DNA of 64,000 bases. It comes from Chthonomonas calidirosea. Its GTDB lineage: Bacteria > Armatimonadota > Fimbriimonadia > Fimbriimonadales > Fimbriimonadaceae. Both the position numbers and the translations under genes were made by a program. The notes beneath the pieces were generated by a model. It searched no databases. It worked only from the letters and a program-made list of their open reading frames with translations, and had not been told where the DNA came from. The first letter of the stretch is position 1. Each line of letters starts with the position of its first letter. Shown piece by piece: positions 43,881 through 55,980 of this stretch. The DNA is taken from the NCBI GenBank assembly GCA_945882415.1, contig CAMCWC010000005.1, positions 62,001 to 126,000 of the forward strand. The letters are read 5' to 3'.

Positions 43881-45165
43881 TCACCAGCGGCACCATCGCA
43901 ACGTAAAGCCCGACAACCATCATCGAGCGAAGTGCAAGCGGCCAGAAGTGATAGTGGTCGAACTGCTGTAGCCAAGCCATTGGCAAGTACGCAAGTAGGC
44001 TCATGAGATATCCGCCCGCGCAAATGATCCACTGATTGCGGGCAGCGATGAAGGTGTTGATCTCAGAGGTCCAACGAATGATGTATGCCCAAGGGCTACC
44101 CGTGACCCAGATCAAAGGATCGCCCGTAACGATGATCCAGAACGTGCTGTACCCGGCCGCGAATGGAGCGGCATATTCCAGCAACGAGATCAAAACTCCC
44201 TGTCCGAACCGCAGTTGCTGATCTTGGTAACCCGAGTTCTCGGTCGGGAGAATCAGCCGTCGAAGCACCAGGTATCCGACAAGGAGCGCCCAATAAGCGC
44301 CTTGCCATCCCCAACGAACCTTGAGCCGTTGCCAACGCAGAAGAATGGCCGTTCCAAGGAGTACCGCCGGAAGCATAACGGCTTGCTCGTAGCTGCCAAA
44401 CGCCAGCGCGGCGGCAACGATGCTGAGCAGCGCCCATCCAAGGCCGTTCTTTGCCGAAAACTTCTTGGTCCCACGAGTCGCTGGTGGGTCGAGCGGACCG
44501 GGTTCTGGCGGGGGCAATCGCTCCGCAGATAGCCGTTCGTACCGTGCGTATGCCGCCATTGCGATCAAGGCAAATACGGTCATGACGCTAGCCGTTCGGC
44601 CGGGAATCCAGCCAATCATGCGGTTCCACAGCGGGCTCGCTCCGAACGCGATGGTTTGTAGTCCCCACAAGGCTAGCGTGGCGGGAATGTATTGCCGGAA
44701 GGCAAAGCCATGCCGGAATAGCCCAACGACCAAAACCAACATGGCCAAGTACGCCGGAATGACTCCGACAAGGCCGGTTCGATCATGGATGTAGAGCGTG
44801 AAGACCACTCCCGAAGCAATGGCGATGGGCAAGCTCGCGAAGAGCTCAAACGCCAGCCACACCACCAGCAGCATGCTCGCGGTCACAAGAATCGCGTTTG
44901 TCCACCCGTAGACCGCCGCATTTGAACCGCCAATCGCGTTGTCAAGTTCGAAGAACAGCGTCGAAATTGGGCGGTAGAAATGGTTTTCCAATGGCCAATC
45001 GCCAAAGAACCAACGCATTGGGTCGTTAACTTCGCGAATTTTGAGGAGCAGAACCTTCGTGTCGCTGTCTTGCAACAATGATGGGCTTGAGGCGTGAGAC
45101 GCCAGGATGCTCCAACTCAAAAGAGCAAGAACCGCGAAAACGAGAATTCGCGGTGCGGCTTTCAT
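43804..45165 (-). CDS. Multi-pass membrane protein, GT-C-like
   Basis: 453 aa with about ten hydrophobic segments. The N-terminal membrane helix is followed by an extracellular stretch with DPMRWFFGDWPLENHFYRPISTLFFELD, which recalls the first loop of GT-C mannosyltransferase-like or TMTC-like proteins (an acidic residue followed by HFYRP). A Pro/Glu-rich cytoplasmic loop (RLPPPEPGPLDPP) splits the helices. No enzymatic function can be assigned firmly. It is the last of a co-directional group trxB - HExxH protein - this gene. Confidence 0.65.
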   Translation of the reverse strand: MKAAPRILVFAVLALLSWSILASHASSPSLLQDSDTKVLLLKIREVNDPMRWFFGDWPLENHFYRPISTLFFELDNAIGGSNAAVYGWTNAILVTASMLLVVWLAFELFASLPIAIASGVVFTLYIHDRTGLVGVIPAYLAMLVLVVGLFRHGFAFRQYIPATLALWGLQTIAFGASPLWNRMIGWIPGRTASVMTVFALIAMAAYARYERLSAERLPPPEPGPLDPPATRGTKKFSAKNGLGWALLSIVAAALAFGSYEQAVMLPAVLLGTAILLRWQRLKVRWGWQGAYWALLVGYLVLRRLILPTENSGYQDQQLRFGQGVLISLLEYAAPFAAGYSTFWIIVTGDPLIWVTGSPWAYIIRWTSEINTFIAARNQWIICAGGYLMSLLAYLPMAWLQQFDHYHFWPLALRSMMVVGLYVAMVPLVITAVSRPTQQSPQRLRPAPGSLPRP

Positions 45166-45188
45166 GCGCTTGGTTGTACCGTGCAGAA

Positions 45189-46310
45189 CTACTGATCAGC
45201 ACGAACCGAGCGGATCACGACCGGCTTCTCGGTGATTCGAACCTGAACCCAACCTGGCTTCTTGGCCAGAATTGCCGACCCGGTGAGGTTGGAAGTGCTC
45301 ACGGGAACCCACACCGTCCGTCCGGCCCATTCCTTTGGAAAATTCAGGGTGGCGTTCGGTACTTCTTCTACGGCGGTCATCACGGCGTCCAAGAAGGTTT
45401 CTGGCTTGGTCATGTCGGTAAACCGATAAGCGCGCGAAAGCACGTTGTGGCCGTAGATCTGGTCAACGTACAGGGCGAGGCCCAGGTACATGTCCATGGC
45501 GAGCTTGCCGCCGGCGCTGATCTTGTTTGCCGGGCCGTTCGTTGCGGCGCTGGAAACGATCGGATCAACGTTTGCCTTCACCCATTTATCGAGTCCAGGA
45601 AGGTCGGCTCCCATCACGTCCGGCGCGCCATATCGTCCGGCCGCCATCTCATCTCGAATATGGCGGAGGTAAAGCTTCTCGCCCAAGTAGCCGTTAGACC
45701 AGTCCTCCGGTGCGGTAAAGACACCAACTGGCGGAAGCATCGCATGGCCGTATTCGTGGGCGATCTCGCGTGCTTTCTCGACTGGATCGGTGAAACTCGC
45801 GAGGTCATAGATGTAAATCGTGTTGACCTTGATGTTGCGACCGCCGCGATAGTCCTCGTCGAACAACTGCTCGCCGCCGGCCTTGCCGCCCCAACAAAGG
45901 TAGACGTCAACGATCCCATTGTTCAGGGCACCCGAGTGGTCCATTTTGAGGCTCTGGAAACTGAAATCCCAAAGCCGCATAAGCATCTTGCCAACATCGA
46001 GTGCGGAATCGTTTTTCGAGGCTCTCTGCTGGCTAAAGATGGAGAACCGCAGGGTGAGGTTGTTGTTCACCGAAGGGTGAACGCCGTAACCACCGGTGAT
46101 CCAGTCGAACTCCCACTGCAAGGGCGGATCGCCAAACTTCTTCGGCGACCGTTTTGGCGGATCCATCCGCTTGTCAAAAGCGAAAACGCTCAGGCGGGAA
46201 TCATTTGTCCCCGGCTGAAGCAGGCGGTATTCCGTGTAGGTCGTTTTGGGGTCTTGCGGTTTCTGATTCACCGCTTGGGCCAACGCGAGATAACACAGAA
46301 CGCCGGTCAT
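45189..46310 (-). CDS. Secreted HExxH protein, putative metalloprotease
   Basis: 373 aa. A short signal-like start (TGVLCYLALAQAV) and the motif REIAHEYGHAMLPPVGVF (HEYGH, a gluzincin/zincin-type HExxH, about residue 187) suggest an exported zinc peptidase. A downstream acidic helix with EKLYLRHIRDE could give the third ligand. There are no other recognisable domains; the C-terminal 80 residues look like a beta module. It begins 2 bases after the trxB stop, so it is likely co-transcribed. Unassigned family. Confidence 0.65.
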   Translation of the reverse strand: MTGVLCYLALAQAVNQKPQDPKTTYTEYRLLQPGTNDSRLSVFAFDKRMDPPKRSPKKFGDPPLQWEFDWITGGYGVHPSVNNNLTLRFSIFSQQRASKNDSALDVGKMLMRLWDFSFQSLKMDHSGALNNGIVDVYLCWGGKAGGEQLFDEDYRGGRNIKVNTIYIYDLASFTDPVEKAREIAHEYGHAMLPPVGVFTAPEDWSNGYLGEKLYLRHIRDEMAAGRYGAPDVMGADLPGLDKWVKANVDPIVSSAATNGPANKISAGGKLAMDMYLGLALYVDQIYGHNVLSRAYRFTDMTKPETFLDAVMTAVEEVPNATLNFPKEWAGRTVWVPVSTSNLTGSAILAKKPGWVQVRITEKPVVIRSVRADQ

Positions 46311-46312
46311 TA

Positions 46313-47242
46313 CTAGTGCAGCCCTGCCAAGAAGCGCTCAGCTTCGATTGCGGCCATGCAGCCCGAACCGGCAGCGGTTATGGCTTGGCGATAAACGCTG
46401 TCTTGAACGTCGCCAGCGGCAAACACGCCGGGGATCTTGGTGCGAGTGCTATCGGGCATGGTGATCAAGTAGCCAGCCTCGTCCATATCAAGAACCCCGG
46501 TGAACAGCGAACTGTTCGGCTGGTGTCCGATCGCGATGAACAAGCCGTCAACTTCCATCTGACGAATGTCACTGGTGACCGTATCTTGCAAAGTGATCGA
46601 TTTCAGCTTTTTGTGCGGTTCCATCTCGCCGTGGATTTCGGTCACGGCCGTGTTCCAGTGAATCTTGATTTTCGGGTGCTCTAGCACGCGCTCTTGCATG
46701 ATCTTGCTGGCGCGGAAGCTGTCACGTCGGTGAAGAACATGGACTTCAGAAGCGTGGCGCGTTAAGAAGAGGGCCTCTTCCATCGCGGTATCGCCACCGC
46801 CGACGATGGCAACCTTCTTGTTTCGGAAGAAGAACCCGTCGCAGGTTGCACAAGCACTCACACCGTATCCGCCGAAAGTGACTTCACCTTCCAGCCCGAG
46901 CCACTTCGCGCTTGCACCGGTGCAGATAATGATCGACTTGGCTTCGTGAAGTTCCTCGCCGACCCAGACTTTAAAGGTCGGGCCGGTCAGGTCAACCTTG
47001 TCAACGTTGATATCCCGAATGTCGGTACCGAAGCGAGCGGCCTGCTCACGGAACAGCTCCATGATTTCTGGTCCCATGATGCCCTTGGGAAAGCCAGGAT
47101 AGTTCTCAACGTCCGTGGTGATCATGAGCTGACCGCCAGGCTGCCAACCCGCGAAGAGAAGAGGCTTCAGATCGGCCCGCGCGGCGTAAAGAGCGGCGGT
47201 GTATCCCGCAGGGCCAGAGCCAATGATAATCACATTTTCCAT
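46313..47242 (-). CDS. trxB: Thioredoxin reductase
   Basis: 309-aa FAD/NADPH enzyme that reduces thioredoxin. The FAD motif is VIIIGSGPAGYTAALYAARA, the redox-active pair is CATCDGFFF (CxxC), the NADPH motif is VAIVGGGDTAMEEALFL with HRRDSFRAS, and the second FAD motif is IPGVFAAGDVQDSVYRQAITAAGSGC. ATG 47242 gives the standard start; TTG 47257 is rejected. Thioredoxin could feed the NrdJ enzyme encoded in this window. Confidence 0.95.
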   Translation of the reverse strand: MENVIIIGSGPAGYTAALYAARADLKPLLFAGWQPGGQLMITTDVENYPGFPKGIMGPEIMELFREQAARFGTDIRDINVDKVDLTGPTFKVWVGEELHEAKSIIICTGASAKWLGLEGEVTFGGYGVSACATCDGFFFRNKKVAIVGGGDTAMEEALFLTRHASEVHVLHRRDSFRASKIMQERVLEHPKIKIHWNTAVTEIHGEMEPHKKLKSITLQDTVTSDIRQMEVDGLFIAIGHQPNSSLFTGVLDMDEAGYLITMPDSTRTKIPGVFAAGDVQDSVYRQAITAAGSGCMAAIEAERFLAGLH

Positions 47243-47411
47243 TCTTATAAAGACCAATACGTAGTCTACCGACCGGGTTCCTGTCCTCTCTTGTCGCGGC
47301 CAGAAACGGATTCAAGTTTTGGCGGCTAGAGGGACATTTGAAACGTCACTCAATTTGCGGCCCAAGCACGGCGTGGAAGCGCCAAGCGCGGGCTAGGTTA
47401 AGGGGGCGATT

Positions 47412-47696
47412 TTGGAAGATTCACCGGAAAAGGGTCCTATTGATGTCTACGATGTGATTGGCATGATGCTGCAGCAGTCGATTGAACTGTCGTGGCAAAA
47501 GCTTGGGTTGCAACCCGACTTTATGACCGGTCGGATAGAACCGGATCTTGCGCAGGCGAAGGTTATGATCGACGTCGCTTCGCAACTCGCCGATGCCGCG
47601 ATCCCGCAGCTCGACGATGCCGACCGGCGAACGGTACAAAACTCTATTCGAGACCTGAAGGTGAACTACGTTCAACGCGTCGGGGCTCAGTCATGA
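47412..47696 (+). CDS. DUF1844 family protein
   Basis: 94 aa. DVYDVIGMMLQQSIELSWQKLGLQP followed by LAQAKVMIDVASQLADAAIPQLDDADRRTVQNSIRDLKVNYV is the DUF1844 pattern, a small helical protein of unknown role. Translation begins at TTG 47412 after AGGGGG, a strong ribosome site. Its stop overlaps the next start (ATGA), so the two are coupled. Confidence 0.85.
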   Translation: MEDSPEKGPIDVYDVIGMMLQQSIELSWQKLGLQPDFMTGRIEPDLAQAKVMIDVASQLADAAIPQLDDADRRTVQNSIRDLKVNYVQRVGAQS

Positions 47697-48088
47697 AAGA
47701 CTCGTCCCGACCTTCCACCCGGCCCATCGTTTGCCGAAACCGCGTGAAGCAACGAACCGATGAGCTGGCTAGTTTCCGCCGCGCTTACGAGGCATACCGC
47801 CAGGCGATCGAAGATATCCTTCGGTACGGACCGGTCGGGGTCATCGAAGCAGATTTTCGGGCCGTGCGATCGAAATATCGCGGAGAATACGAACCAGTTG
47901 CCGAATACCTGCGGTCGTACACCGCGGTTACTGGCATCGAGGATTTTGAGGCTTTGGGGAATTTTGGCGCTTTGCGAGATACAAGACTGCGGGACACCGC
48001 CGAGTTGATGAACGTCCTCTATCGCACTGAGCAAGCGATCACGCTGTACGGCCAGCATTTGCGGGAGCTTGCGCGCGCGGTCGGATGA
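47693..48088 (+). CDS. Small helical protein of unknown function
   Basis: 131 aa. Basic N-terminus, then a helical region (TDELASFRRAYEAYRQAIEDILRYG..VIEADFRAVRSKYRGEYEPVAEYLRSY). No family recognised. It overlaps both neighbours by 4 bases (ATGA at each end), so DUF1844, this gene and the GNAT gene form a tightly coupled operon. Confidence 0.7.
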   Translation: MKDSSRPSTRPIVCRNRVKQRTDELASFRRAYEAYRQAIEDILRYGPVGVIEADFRAVRSKYRGEYEPVAEYLRSYTAVTGIEDFEALGNFGALRDTRLRDTAELMNVLYRTEQAITLYGQHLRELARAVG

Positions 48089-49017
48089 GAATCCCGCTCG
48101 CTTCAGCACCGTTTACCGAACTGGCCGAACTCTGGAACCAGTTCTATCCCGCGCGATATCGCGTTTCGCCCGAACTTCTGAAGCAGAAGTCGGTCGATTG
48201 CCCGGTGTTTGACTGGGGGGCGTCCTCGATTTATGTCCGGGACGAACGTGTGATCGGGTTTGCCTTCGTAAAGCGACCGTCGGCATCTCTGTACCGAGTC
48301 AGCGACATCGATCAGTACCACCTAAGTGCCGTTGCGTACTCCGAGCCGGGAGTCTGCGGGGATTTGCTCAGCGACGTCCGGCAGCTTTTGACCGATCGCG
48401 GCGCGACCCGGTTGGTATTTGGTCAAGACAACAACCATTTCTTTCCAGGCTGTCCGCAAGATTTTCCAAAGCTCAAGGAGTTCTTGGAAATCGAAGGATT
48501 TATGGAGCATGGACTTCAGGTCGACATGGAGCGCGACCTTTCTGACTTTACGTACTCTGGTCCTACCCACGAAGGTGATCGAGTCGAAGTTTTGTCAAAG
48601 CCTGAGATCGCGGAGTTGGAAGGGTTCCTACAAAGGGAATTTCCGGGTCGCTGGCATTACGACACCCTGACAAAGGTCCGCCAAGAAGGGCCGGAGTGCG
48701 TGGTCGTGCTCCGCTGCGGTCAAAGAATTGAGGGATTTGCCTTGATTCAGGATTCAAGTAATCGGTATCCCATTGGTGGAGCCGTTTGGCATGCCGACCT
48801 CGGTCCGAGTTGGGGTTCTCTCGGACCGATTGGCGTTTCGATGGCCGTTCGGGGTTCGGGCCGCGGAGGGTATCTGCTCGGGTCGGCGCTTCAAATTTTG
48901 CGGGACCGAGGGTGCCAGCGCACCATCATCGACTGGACCACGCTCACCGATTTCTATGGCAAGTTCGGTTTCGAGGTCTCGCGGTCCTATGCTTCGATGA
49001 GCCTGAGGCTCGGCTAG
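48085..49017 (+). CDS. GNAT-family N-acetyltransferase
   Basis: 310 aa, probably two GNAT-like domains in tandem. The C-terminal one has the acetyl-CoA loop GPIGVSMAVRGSGRGGYLLGSALQILRDRG (motif A, R/Q-x-x-G-x-G/A variant) and ends FYGKFGFEVSRSYASMSL. The N-terminal one (VIGFAFVKRPSASLY..) is more degenerate. The substrate is unknown. Start ATG 48085 overlaps the previous stop. Confidence 0.85.
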   Translation: MRIPLASAPFTELAELWNQFYPARYRVSPELLKQKSVDCPVFDWGASSIYVRDERVIGFAFVKRPSASLYRVSDIDQYHLSAVAYSEPGVCGDLLSDVRQLLTDRGATRLVFGQDNNHFFPGCPQDFPKLKEFLEIEGFMEHGLQVDMERDLSDFTYSGPTHEGDRVEVLSKPEIAELEGFLQREFPGRWHYDTLTKVRQEGPECVVVLRCGQRIEGFALIQDSSNRYPIGGAVWHADLGPSWGSLGPIGVSMAVRGSGRGGYLLGSALQILRDRGCQRTIIDWTTLTDFYGKFGFEVSRSYASMSLRLG

Positions 49018-49078
49018 CGCGCAGTCGCTTCTTGGCCGGGTTTGACTGACGAGGGGATTGGAGCTAAAATTCAATGTG

Positions 49079-50755
49079 ATGTATGTTGGGGCCTGGTTGC
49101 TTCTCGCCGCGCAAAGCAGTCTTGTGGATGGCGTTTGGTCGGTGGCCAATCGCTACCCGGTTGCGGCTGCGAAAGTAGCCCGGGATAGCGCGTGGGCTTT
49201 GCCAAGCGAGGGCCTAGGCATCAAGTTTTCGCGGCTCCAGGCAAAGGTCCGAGTTGAAGAGGGCCAAACTTTCGGCTTCATTCCATCCTCGGTTGCGGCA
49301 AACGGCCCTAGGTACGTGATCGGCATTCAACCTGGAGCCAAGAATGTCGTGATCTACGAAATGCCTTGGCAAGGCACGGTTTGGAAGAACATGTCTGCTC
49401 CTACGCTGGCCTACGGAAAAGAGTCTCTGATTGACGTTTCGCTTGTCCAACTGTCATCAACTCGCAGTCGAATGAAGATCAAAGTCGATGGGGGAGCCGA
49501 ACAAAATGTTGATCTACCTGCCACCCTCGCAGCTTTCCAGGAGCCTGCGGCATTTGCGTACGATTCGAAAGGCTCTCTAACTTCGTTCACTGCGTTTATC
49601 AAACGCGGCCCATTGGATCGCCAGGAGCTGCCGATGGCTTTACTTCCTTCCAAGCTTCCAAGTTATGTCCCGACCGGACCAACTTTGGACAGCGAGCCGG
49701 GATTCTCAAACTTCGCCACGATTGTGAAGGCCGAACTTGAGAAGTCACGCGCGAAGTTCAATCTGCCTGGAGCGACTTGCGCGGTGGTCGTTGACGACAA
49801 GATTGTTTGCTCGGCCGCGACCGGAGTCCGCCGAGTCGGCAGCCCAACGCTAGTCACCCTAAACGACCTTTTTCACCTCGGCTCGAACACGAAGTCGATG
49901 ACGGCGACGTTGCTTGGCAAGTACGTTGACGCTGGTCGGATCAAATTCTCCGACACGCTCTCCGTCTTGCTCCCCGATCTGGAAAGCGCCATGCACCCTT
50001 CCACCAAGCAGATCACGTTGTTCAATCTGCTCCATGCCAGTTCCGGAATCCCAGGGGACACCAGCTATCCAGATTACGCTGGCACCTCGCTCACAACTCT
50101 GCGGACTGAAGCGGTGAAAAAAGCGGTCAGCAAAGCCCCAACCTTCGCACAGGGCACTCAATTCCAGTATCAGAACATGAATTTCGTGATTGCCGGAGCA
50201 ATCTTGGATCGCCTGTCCGCCGAGCCTTGGGAGCAGTCGATCAAAAAGCGTTTGTTCCAGCCCATCGGGGCCAACTCGGTTGGGTACGGCCCGATGGGCT
50301 TACCAGGCACTTTGTTGGGGCCCTATGGGCACCGCTTTGTCAACCAAGCGTATGAGCCGGCATGGGCCGATAACCAGGGTTGGGGGAACCCGGCAGGGGG
50401 CCTGCAAATGACGGTAACCGACTTTGCTCGATTCGCCCGATTGCATCTGCGGGCTGAGATGGGTTATCCAACGTTGCTAACCGGGCCGAACTTCAAAACT
50501 CTGCACACTCCGCACAACGGCTATGGCATGGGCTGGGCGGTTGGCGGGCCCTATCCTACTGGCGAATACGACCTGAGCCACGGCGGATCGAACACTTTAA
50601 ACTCGGCCGACATGTTTATTCGCCCGGTGCGCGGAGTTGCGGTCGTCGCGATGACCAACGCGAGCCCTTACGACGGTGGGAAAGGCGGCGAGTTCATCAA
50701 CGATTTTATGAGCCGGATGTACGACGTCGTGATTCCCCAGCAGTTAGGTCGCTAG
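49079..50755 (+). CDS. Beta-lactamase-class-C-like serine hydrolase with extra N-terminal domain
   Basis: 558 aa, exported (MYVGAWLLLAAQSSLVDG). Residues 1-190 form an additional beta-rich domain. From about 215 the serine beta-lactamase/D-Ala-D-Ala peptidase-like fold begins: GSNTKSMTATLLG (SxxK nucleophile), FQYQNMNFVIAGAIL (YxN) and DLSHGGSNTLN (HxG). Such proteins may be esterases, peptidases or carboxypeptidases; resistance is not implied. ATG 49079 gives the best signal peptide. Confidence 0.88.
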   Translation: MYVGAWLLLAAQSSLVDGVWSVANRYPVAAAKVARDSAWALPSEGLGIKFSRLQAKVRVEEGQTFGFIPSSVAANGPRYVIGIQPGAKNVVIYEMPWQGTVWKNMSAPTLAYGKESLIDVSLVQLSSTRSRMKIKVDGGAEQNVDLPATLAAFQEPAAFAYDSKGSLTSFTAFIKRGPLDRQELPMALLPSKLPSYVPTGPTLDSEPGFSNFATIVKAELEKSRAKFNLPGATCAVVVDDKIVCSAATGVRRVGSPTLVTLNDLFHLGSNTKSMTATLLGKYVDAGRIKFSDTLSVLLPDLESAMHPSTKQITLFNLLHASSGIPGDTSYPDYAGTSLTTLRTEAVKKAVSKAPTFAQGTQFQYQNMNFVIAGAILDRLSAEPWEQSIKKRLFQPIGANSVGYGPMGLPGTLLGPYGHRFVNQAYEPAWADNQGWGNPAGGLQMTVTDFARFARLHLRAEMGYPTLLTGPNFKTLHTPHNGYGMGWAVGGPYPTGEYDLSHGGSNTLNSADMFIRPVRGVAVVAMTNASPYDGGKGGEFINDFMSRMYDVVIPQQLGR

Positions 50756-50817
50756 AGGCAATTTGGAATGAGGCTTAGCCCATGCGCCCCTTCGGCTTGG
50801 CGACATCATGAGAGTGG

Positions 50818-52137
50818 ATGTCCAGCACGAAAACGAGAGTTGTAATTCTTGGTGGTGGGTTTGGCGGAGCAGAAGCCGCAAAGCGACTAGTGAAGCACGG
50901 ACGTGGGGAAGTCGACGTGGTGCTGCTGGATCGGCACAACTACCTCACATTCTATCCCTTGCTCGTCGAAGCGGCGGTTGGTGGCATCGAGCCACGCCAT
51001 GTCGTTGTTCCGCTCCGCTCGTACGCCCGAGACGGTTTTCGCATGGGCGAGATATTGAGCGTGGATCTAGCTGGACAAAGTGTCCGGTTCCAACCCGCAG
51101 GAGTATCCGATCCAACCGAAATTCCGTTCGAGCATCTGGTCATCGGAATGGGCTCCGTCACGCGGTTTCCAAACATTCCTGGTCTGGCGGAGAATGCCTA
51201 CGAATTAAAGTCGGTCGCAGACGCAATCGGAATTCGGGACCGTGCGATCGCTTTGCTTGAGCAGGCCAATGAGTGTCGAGATCCGGAGAAGCGTAAGCAA
51301 CTGCTGACGTTCGTGATCGTGGGCGGAAACTTTACGGGGACCGAGCTTGCAGGTGAGCTCCAACACTTTTTGCTTGAGCTTGTGGATGGCTATCCGAACC
51401 TAAAGAAGTCCGACATTTCCGTTATGGTTTTCGAGCATGGAAGTCGACTCCTGGGCGCGATGAGCGAGCGGGCTTCGGCTTGGGCGCTCGCAACGTTGCG
51501 CCGAAGAGGCGTCGTTGTGCACCTTGGCGCCAGCGTTGTTGAGGTTTTGCCCGACCGTGTTCGAACGGAAGCGGGGGAGTGGGTTCCTGCCGAAAGCACG
51601 TTTTGGACGGCTGGGATTCAGCCATCTCCGCTCCTTCGCCAGATCGAAGGCTTGCCTTTGACGGATCGCGGGTACATCAAAACCCAGGCTGACCTTCGCG
51701 TTGAAGGCTATGACAACGTATGGGCGGTTGGTGACGCGGCTTCGGTGCCGATGCCAAACGGCAAACCTTTTGCCGCAACCGCACAGAACGCGGTTCGCCA
51801 AGGTCCGCAGGTGGCGAAAAACATTCTCAGCAGTGTCGGCGGAAAGCCACTCGAGAACTTTGAATACCGATCCTTGGGAGCTTTCGCGGTCGTGGGGGGA
51901 TACAAAGCAGCGGCGGACCTGTTTGGCTTCAATGTCAACGGCCTGATCGGCTGGTTCCTGTTCCGAGGTGCCTACCTCAGCAAGATGCCCACGTTTGCGC
52001 TGAAGCTAAGGCTGTCGATGGACTGGTTCTTGGACCTGTTTTTGCGAGTGCCGACGGTTCAGATCGGAGTCCATCGAAGTCGAATCCCGATGCCGCCGGC
52101 AGCAAAAGAATCAAGCGATGCCGGTAGCGCCCACTAG
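50818..52137 (+). CDS. ndh: NAD(P)/FAD-dependent NADH dehydrogenase type II
   Basis: 439 aa single-subunit NDH-2-like flavoprotein that passes electrons from NADH to quinone without pumping protons. The FAD motif is VVILGGGFGGAEAAKRL, the NAD motif is FVIVGGNFTGTELAGELQHFL, and YDNVWAVGDAASVPMPNGKPFAATAQNAVRQG contacts FAD and the quinone site. The C-terminal amphipathic part (LIGWFLFRGAYLSKMPTFALKLRL) would bind the membrane face. ATG 50818 is used. Confidence 0.88.
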   Translation: MSSTKTRVVILGGGFGGAEAAKRLVKHGRGEVDVVLLDRHNYLTFYPLLVEAAVGGIEPRHVVVPLRSYARDGFRMGEILSVDLAGQSVRFQPAGVSDPTEIPFEHLVIGMGSVTRFPNIPGLAENAYELKSVADAIGIRDRAIALLEQANECRDPEKRKQLLTFVIVGGNFTGTELAGELQHFLLELVDGYPNLKKSDISVMVFEHGSRLLGAMSERASAWALATLRRRGVVVHLGASVVEVLPDRVRTEAGEWVPAESTFWTAGIQPSPLLRQIEGLPLTDRGYIKTQADLRVEGYDNVWAVGDAASVPMPNGKPFAATAQNAVRQGPQVAKNILSSVGGKPLENFEYRSLGAFAVVGGYKAAADLFGFNVNGLIGWFLFRGAYLSKMPTFALKLRLSMDWFLDLFLRVPTVQIGVHRSRIPMPPAAKESSDAGSAH

Positions 52138-52165
52138 GTCCTTCTAACAGGGTCTGGGAACTTAT

Positions 52166-52190
52166 GGAGAGCAGTGGTACTCTCCTTATT
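52166..52190 (+). terminator. Small hairpin between ndh and clpC
   Basis: GGAGAG, 8-base loop, CTCTCC followed by TTATT; a short 6-bp stem that may end the ndh message. The remaining 130 bases up to clpC contain no CIRCE element and no CtsR-like GGTCAAA repeat that I can find, so heat-shock control of clpC is not visible here. Confidence 0.4.
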
Positions 52191-52319
52191 ACATCGATGC
52201 GATGAAGTAGTCCCGCACGTCATGAATCTAAGCTCAGGTGGTCCTAATGACAACTTGCCTGACGACGTAGAACTAAACAACCGGGATGAATTCATCTTCG
52301 AAACAGGAAAAGAATAAAT

Positions 52320-54818
<2,499 letters not shown>

Positions 54819-54830
54819 GGCCAGACTCGC

Positions 54831-54876
54831 AAGGGCATAGTTGAGATTCTTCTCAACTATGCCCTTCTCATTTGTT
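54831..54876 (+). terminator. Intrinsic terminator of clpC
   Basis: Perfect 16-bp stem (54831-54846 with 54851-54866), loop TTCT, followed by CTCATTTGTT. A long, clear end of the clpC message. Confidence 0.9.
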
Positions 54877-54894
54877 CACGAAAATCAGTAAACC

Positions 54895-54922
54895 TTAACA
54901 ATCACTTAACTGAACCTTAACA
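54895..54922 (+). promoter_or_regulatory. Three TTAACA-type direct repeats with 11-bp period, prepilin gene 1
   Basis: TTAACA (54895), TTAACT (54906) and TTAACA (54917), each separated by 5 bases. The spacing equals one helical turn. Tandem TTAACA-like hexamers with this period are what PhoP (Bacillus) and related OmpR/PhoB-family regulators bind. The array ends 26 bases before the ATG of the prepilin gene; the same kind of array precedes the second prepilin gene. Confidence 0.6.
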
Positions 54923-54948
54923 ATGCCAAGGTTCAATCTTTGTGCACC

Positions 54949-55980
54949 ATGAAAAAGGCATTCACCCTGATCGAACTTCTGGTCGTTATTGCGATCATCG
55001 CAATTCTCGCTGCAATCTTGTTCCCGGTATTTGCTCAGGCTAAGGCAGCCGCTAAGAAAACGCAGGACTTGTCCAACGTTAAGCAGATCAGCCTCGGCAT
55101 CACCTTGTACACGACGGATCACGACGATTTCTACCCTTCGGCTTACTTCCACCGAGCATTCAACCCAGCTCTTGGCGGTACGACGGCAGGATACGTTCAC
55201 TGGTCCGGAATGGTCGCTCCATACGTTAAGAACCTCGCTCTTTACGTCAGCCCTGGTGACAAGATTCAGGGTCACGCTCCGACCTGCTTCACCGACTTCG
55301 ACAACAATTCCGGCGCTGGAATTCCTTCCGGCCAAGCTCCAAACCGATGCACCGCATCGCGCCCTGACCTCGTTCCGGCTTCGTTCATTCGAAATGGATT
55401 CGTCGTCGACCAGCAGGTTCCTCGAATCAGCTACACCGTTAACTCCGCTTTCATCGGTCGATACCGAAACATTGGCGACGTTAACCGAGGAATCTCCATC
55501 ACGACCCAGTCGCAGATGGACAACGTTTCCGGCAGCATTTTGCTAGCTGGATTTGTTGATGATGTTTCCTGCTTGAGCTCGGCATCGATCACCTCCGTTG
55601 TTCGAAGTGCGAGCCACCGTTCGACGAATGCGCTCTCGATTGACCAGGGCAACACCCGGGCCTACTTCGGTAGCCAGGAAGACGGCGCAACGCGACCGGC
55701 TCAGATCTGGGCGCTCAATGCTGGCCAGGTCACCGCTCCTGGAAATCGAATCTTCGACCTGTGCCGCACCGCACCTCGAACGGACTATCCGCTCGCCGTC
55801 TACCACAGCTGGAACCGCTGGAGCGAAGGCGACAACTACGGAATGGGCGATGGCTCGGCAAAGTTCGCCAAGTTCAACGCAACTATCAACCCGAACAAGT
55901 ACATGTGGGGAGCTTCGGTTCTTACCGACGGCGGCGCACCTGTTCTTGACCCAATCACCGGACTTCAGGTCCGAAACTAA
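54949..55980 (+). CDS. Prepilin-type protein, DUF1559-like, gene 1
   Basis: 343 aa. Canonical type IV prepilin leader [13 protein letters not shown] with short basic n-region, Phe+1 and Glu+5, followed by the hydrophobic helix [17 protein letters not shown]. The head domain starts [29 protein letters not shown] and ends with the H-x9-DG-like motif [25 protein letters not shown]. Six or so Cys residues suggest disulfides. Expected to be cleaved by PilD and built into a pilus or type II secretion-like fibre. Its stop codon overlaps the convergent regulator gene. Highly similar to the gene at 56532. Confidence 0.88.
   Translation: MKKAFTLIELLVVIAIIAILAAILFPVFAQAKAAAKKTQDLSNVKQISLGITLYTTDHDDFYPSAYFHRAFNPALGGTTAGYVHWSGMVAPYVKNLALYVSPGDKIQGHAPTCFTDFDNNSGAGIPSGQAPNRCTASRPDLVPASFIRNGFVVDQQVPRISYTVNSAFIGRYRNIGDVNRGISITTQSQMDNVSGSILLAGFVDDVSCLSSASITSVVRSASHRSTNALSIDQGNTRAYFGSQEDGATRPAQIWALNAGQVTAPGNRIFDLCRTAPRTDYPLAVYHSWNRWSEGDNYGMGDGSAKFAKFNATINPNKYMWGASVLTDGGAPVLDPITGLQVRN

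Noticed and set aside
52138-52319. CIRCE or CtsR operator before clpC
   Set aside because: No TTAGCACTC-N9-GAGTGCTAA or tandem GGTCAAA sequence could be found in this gap.
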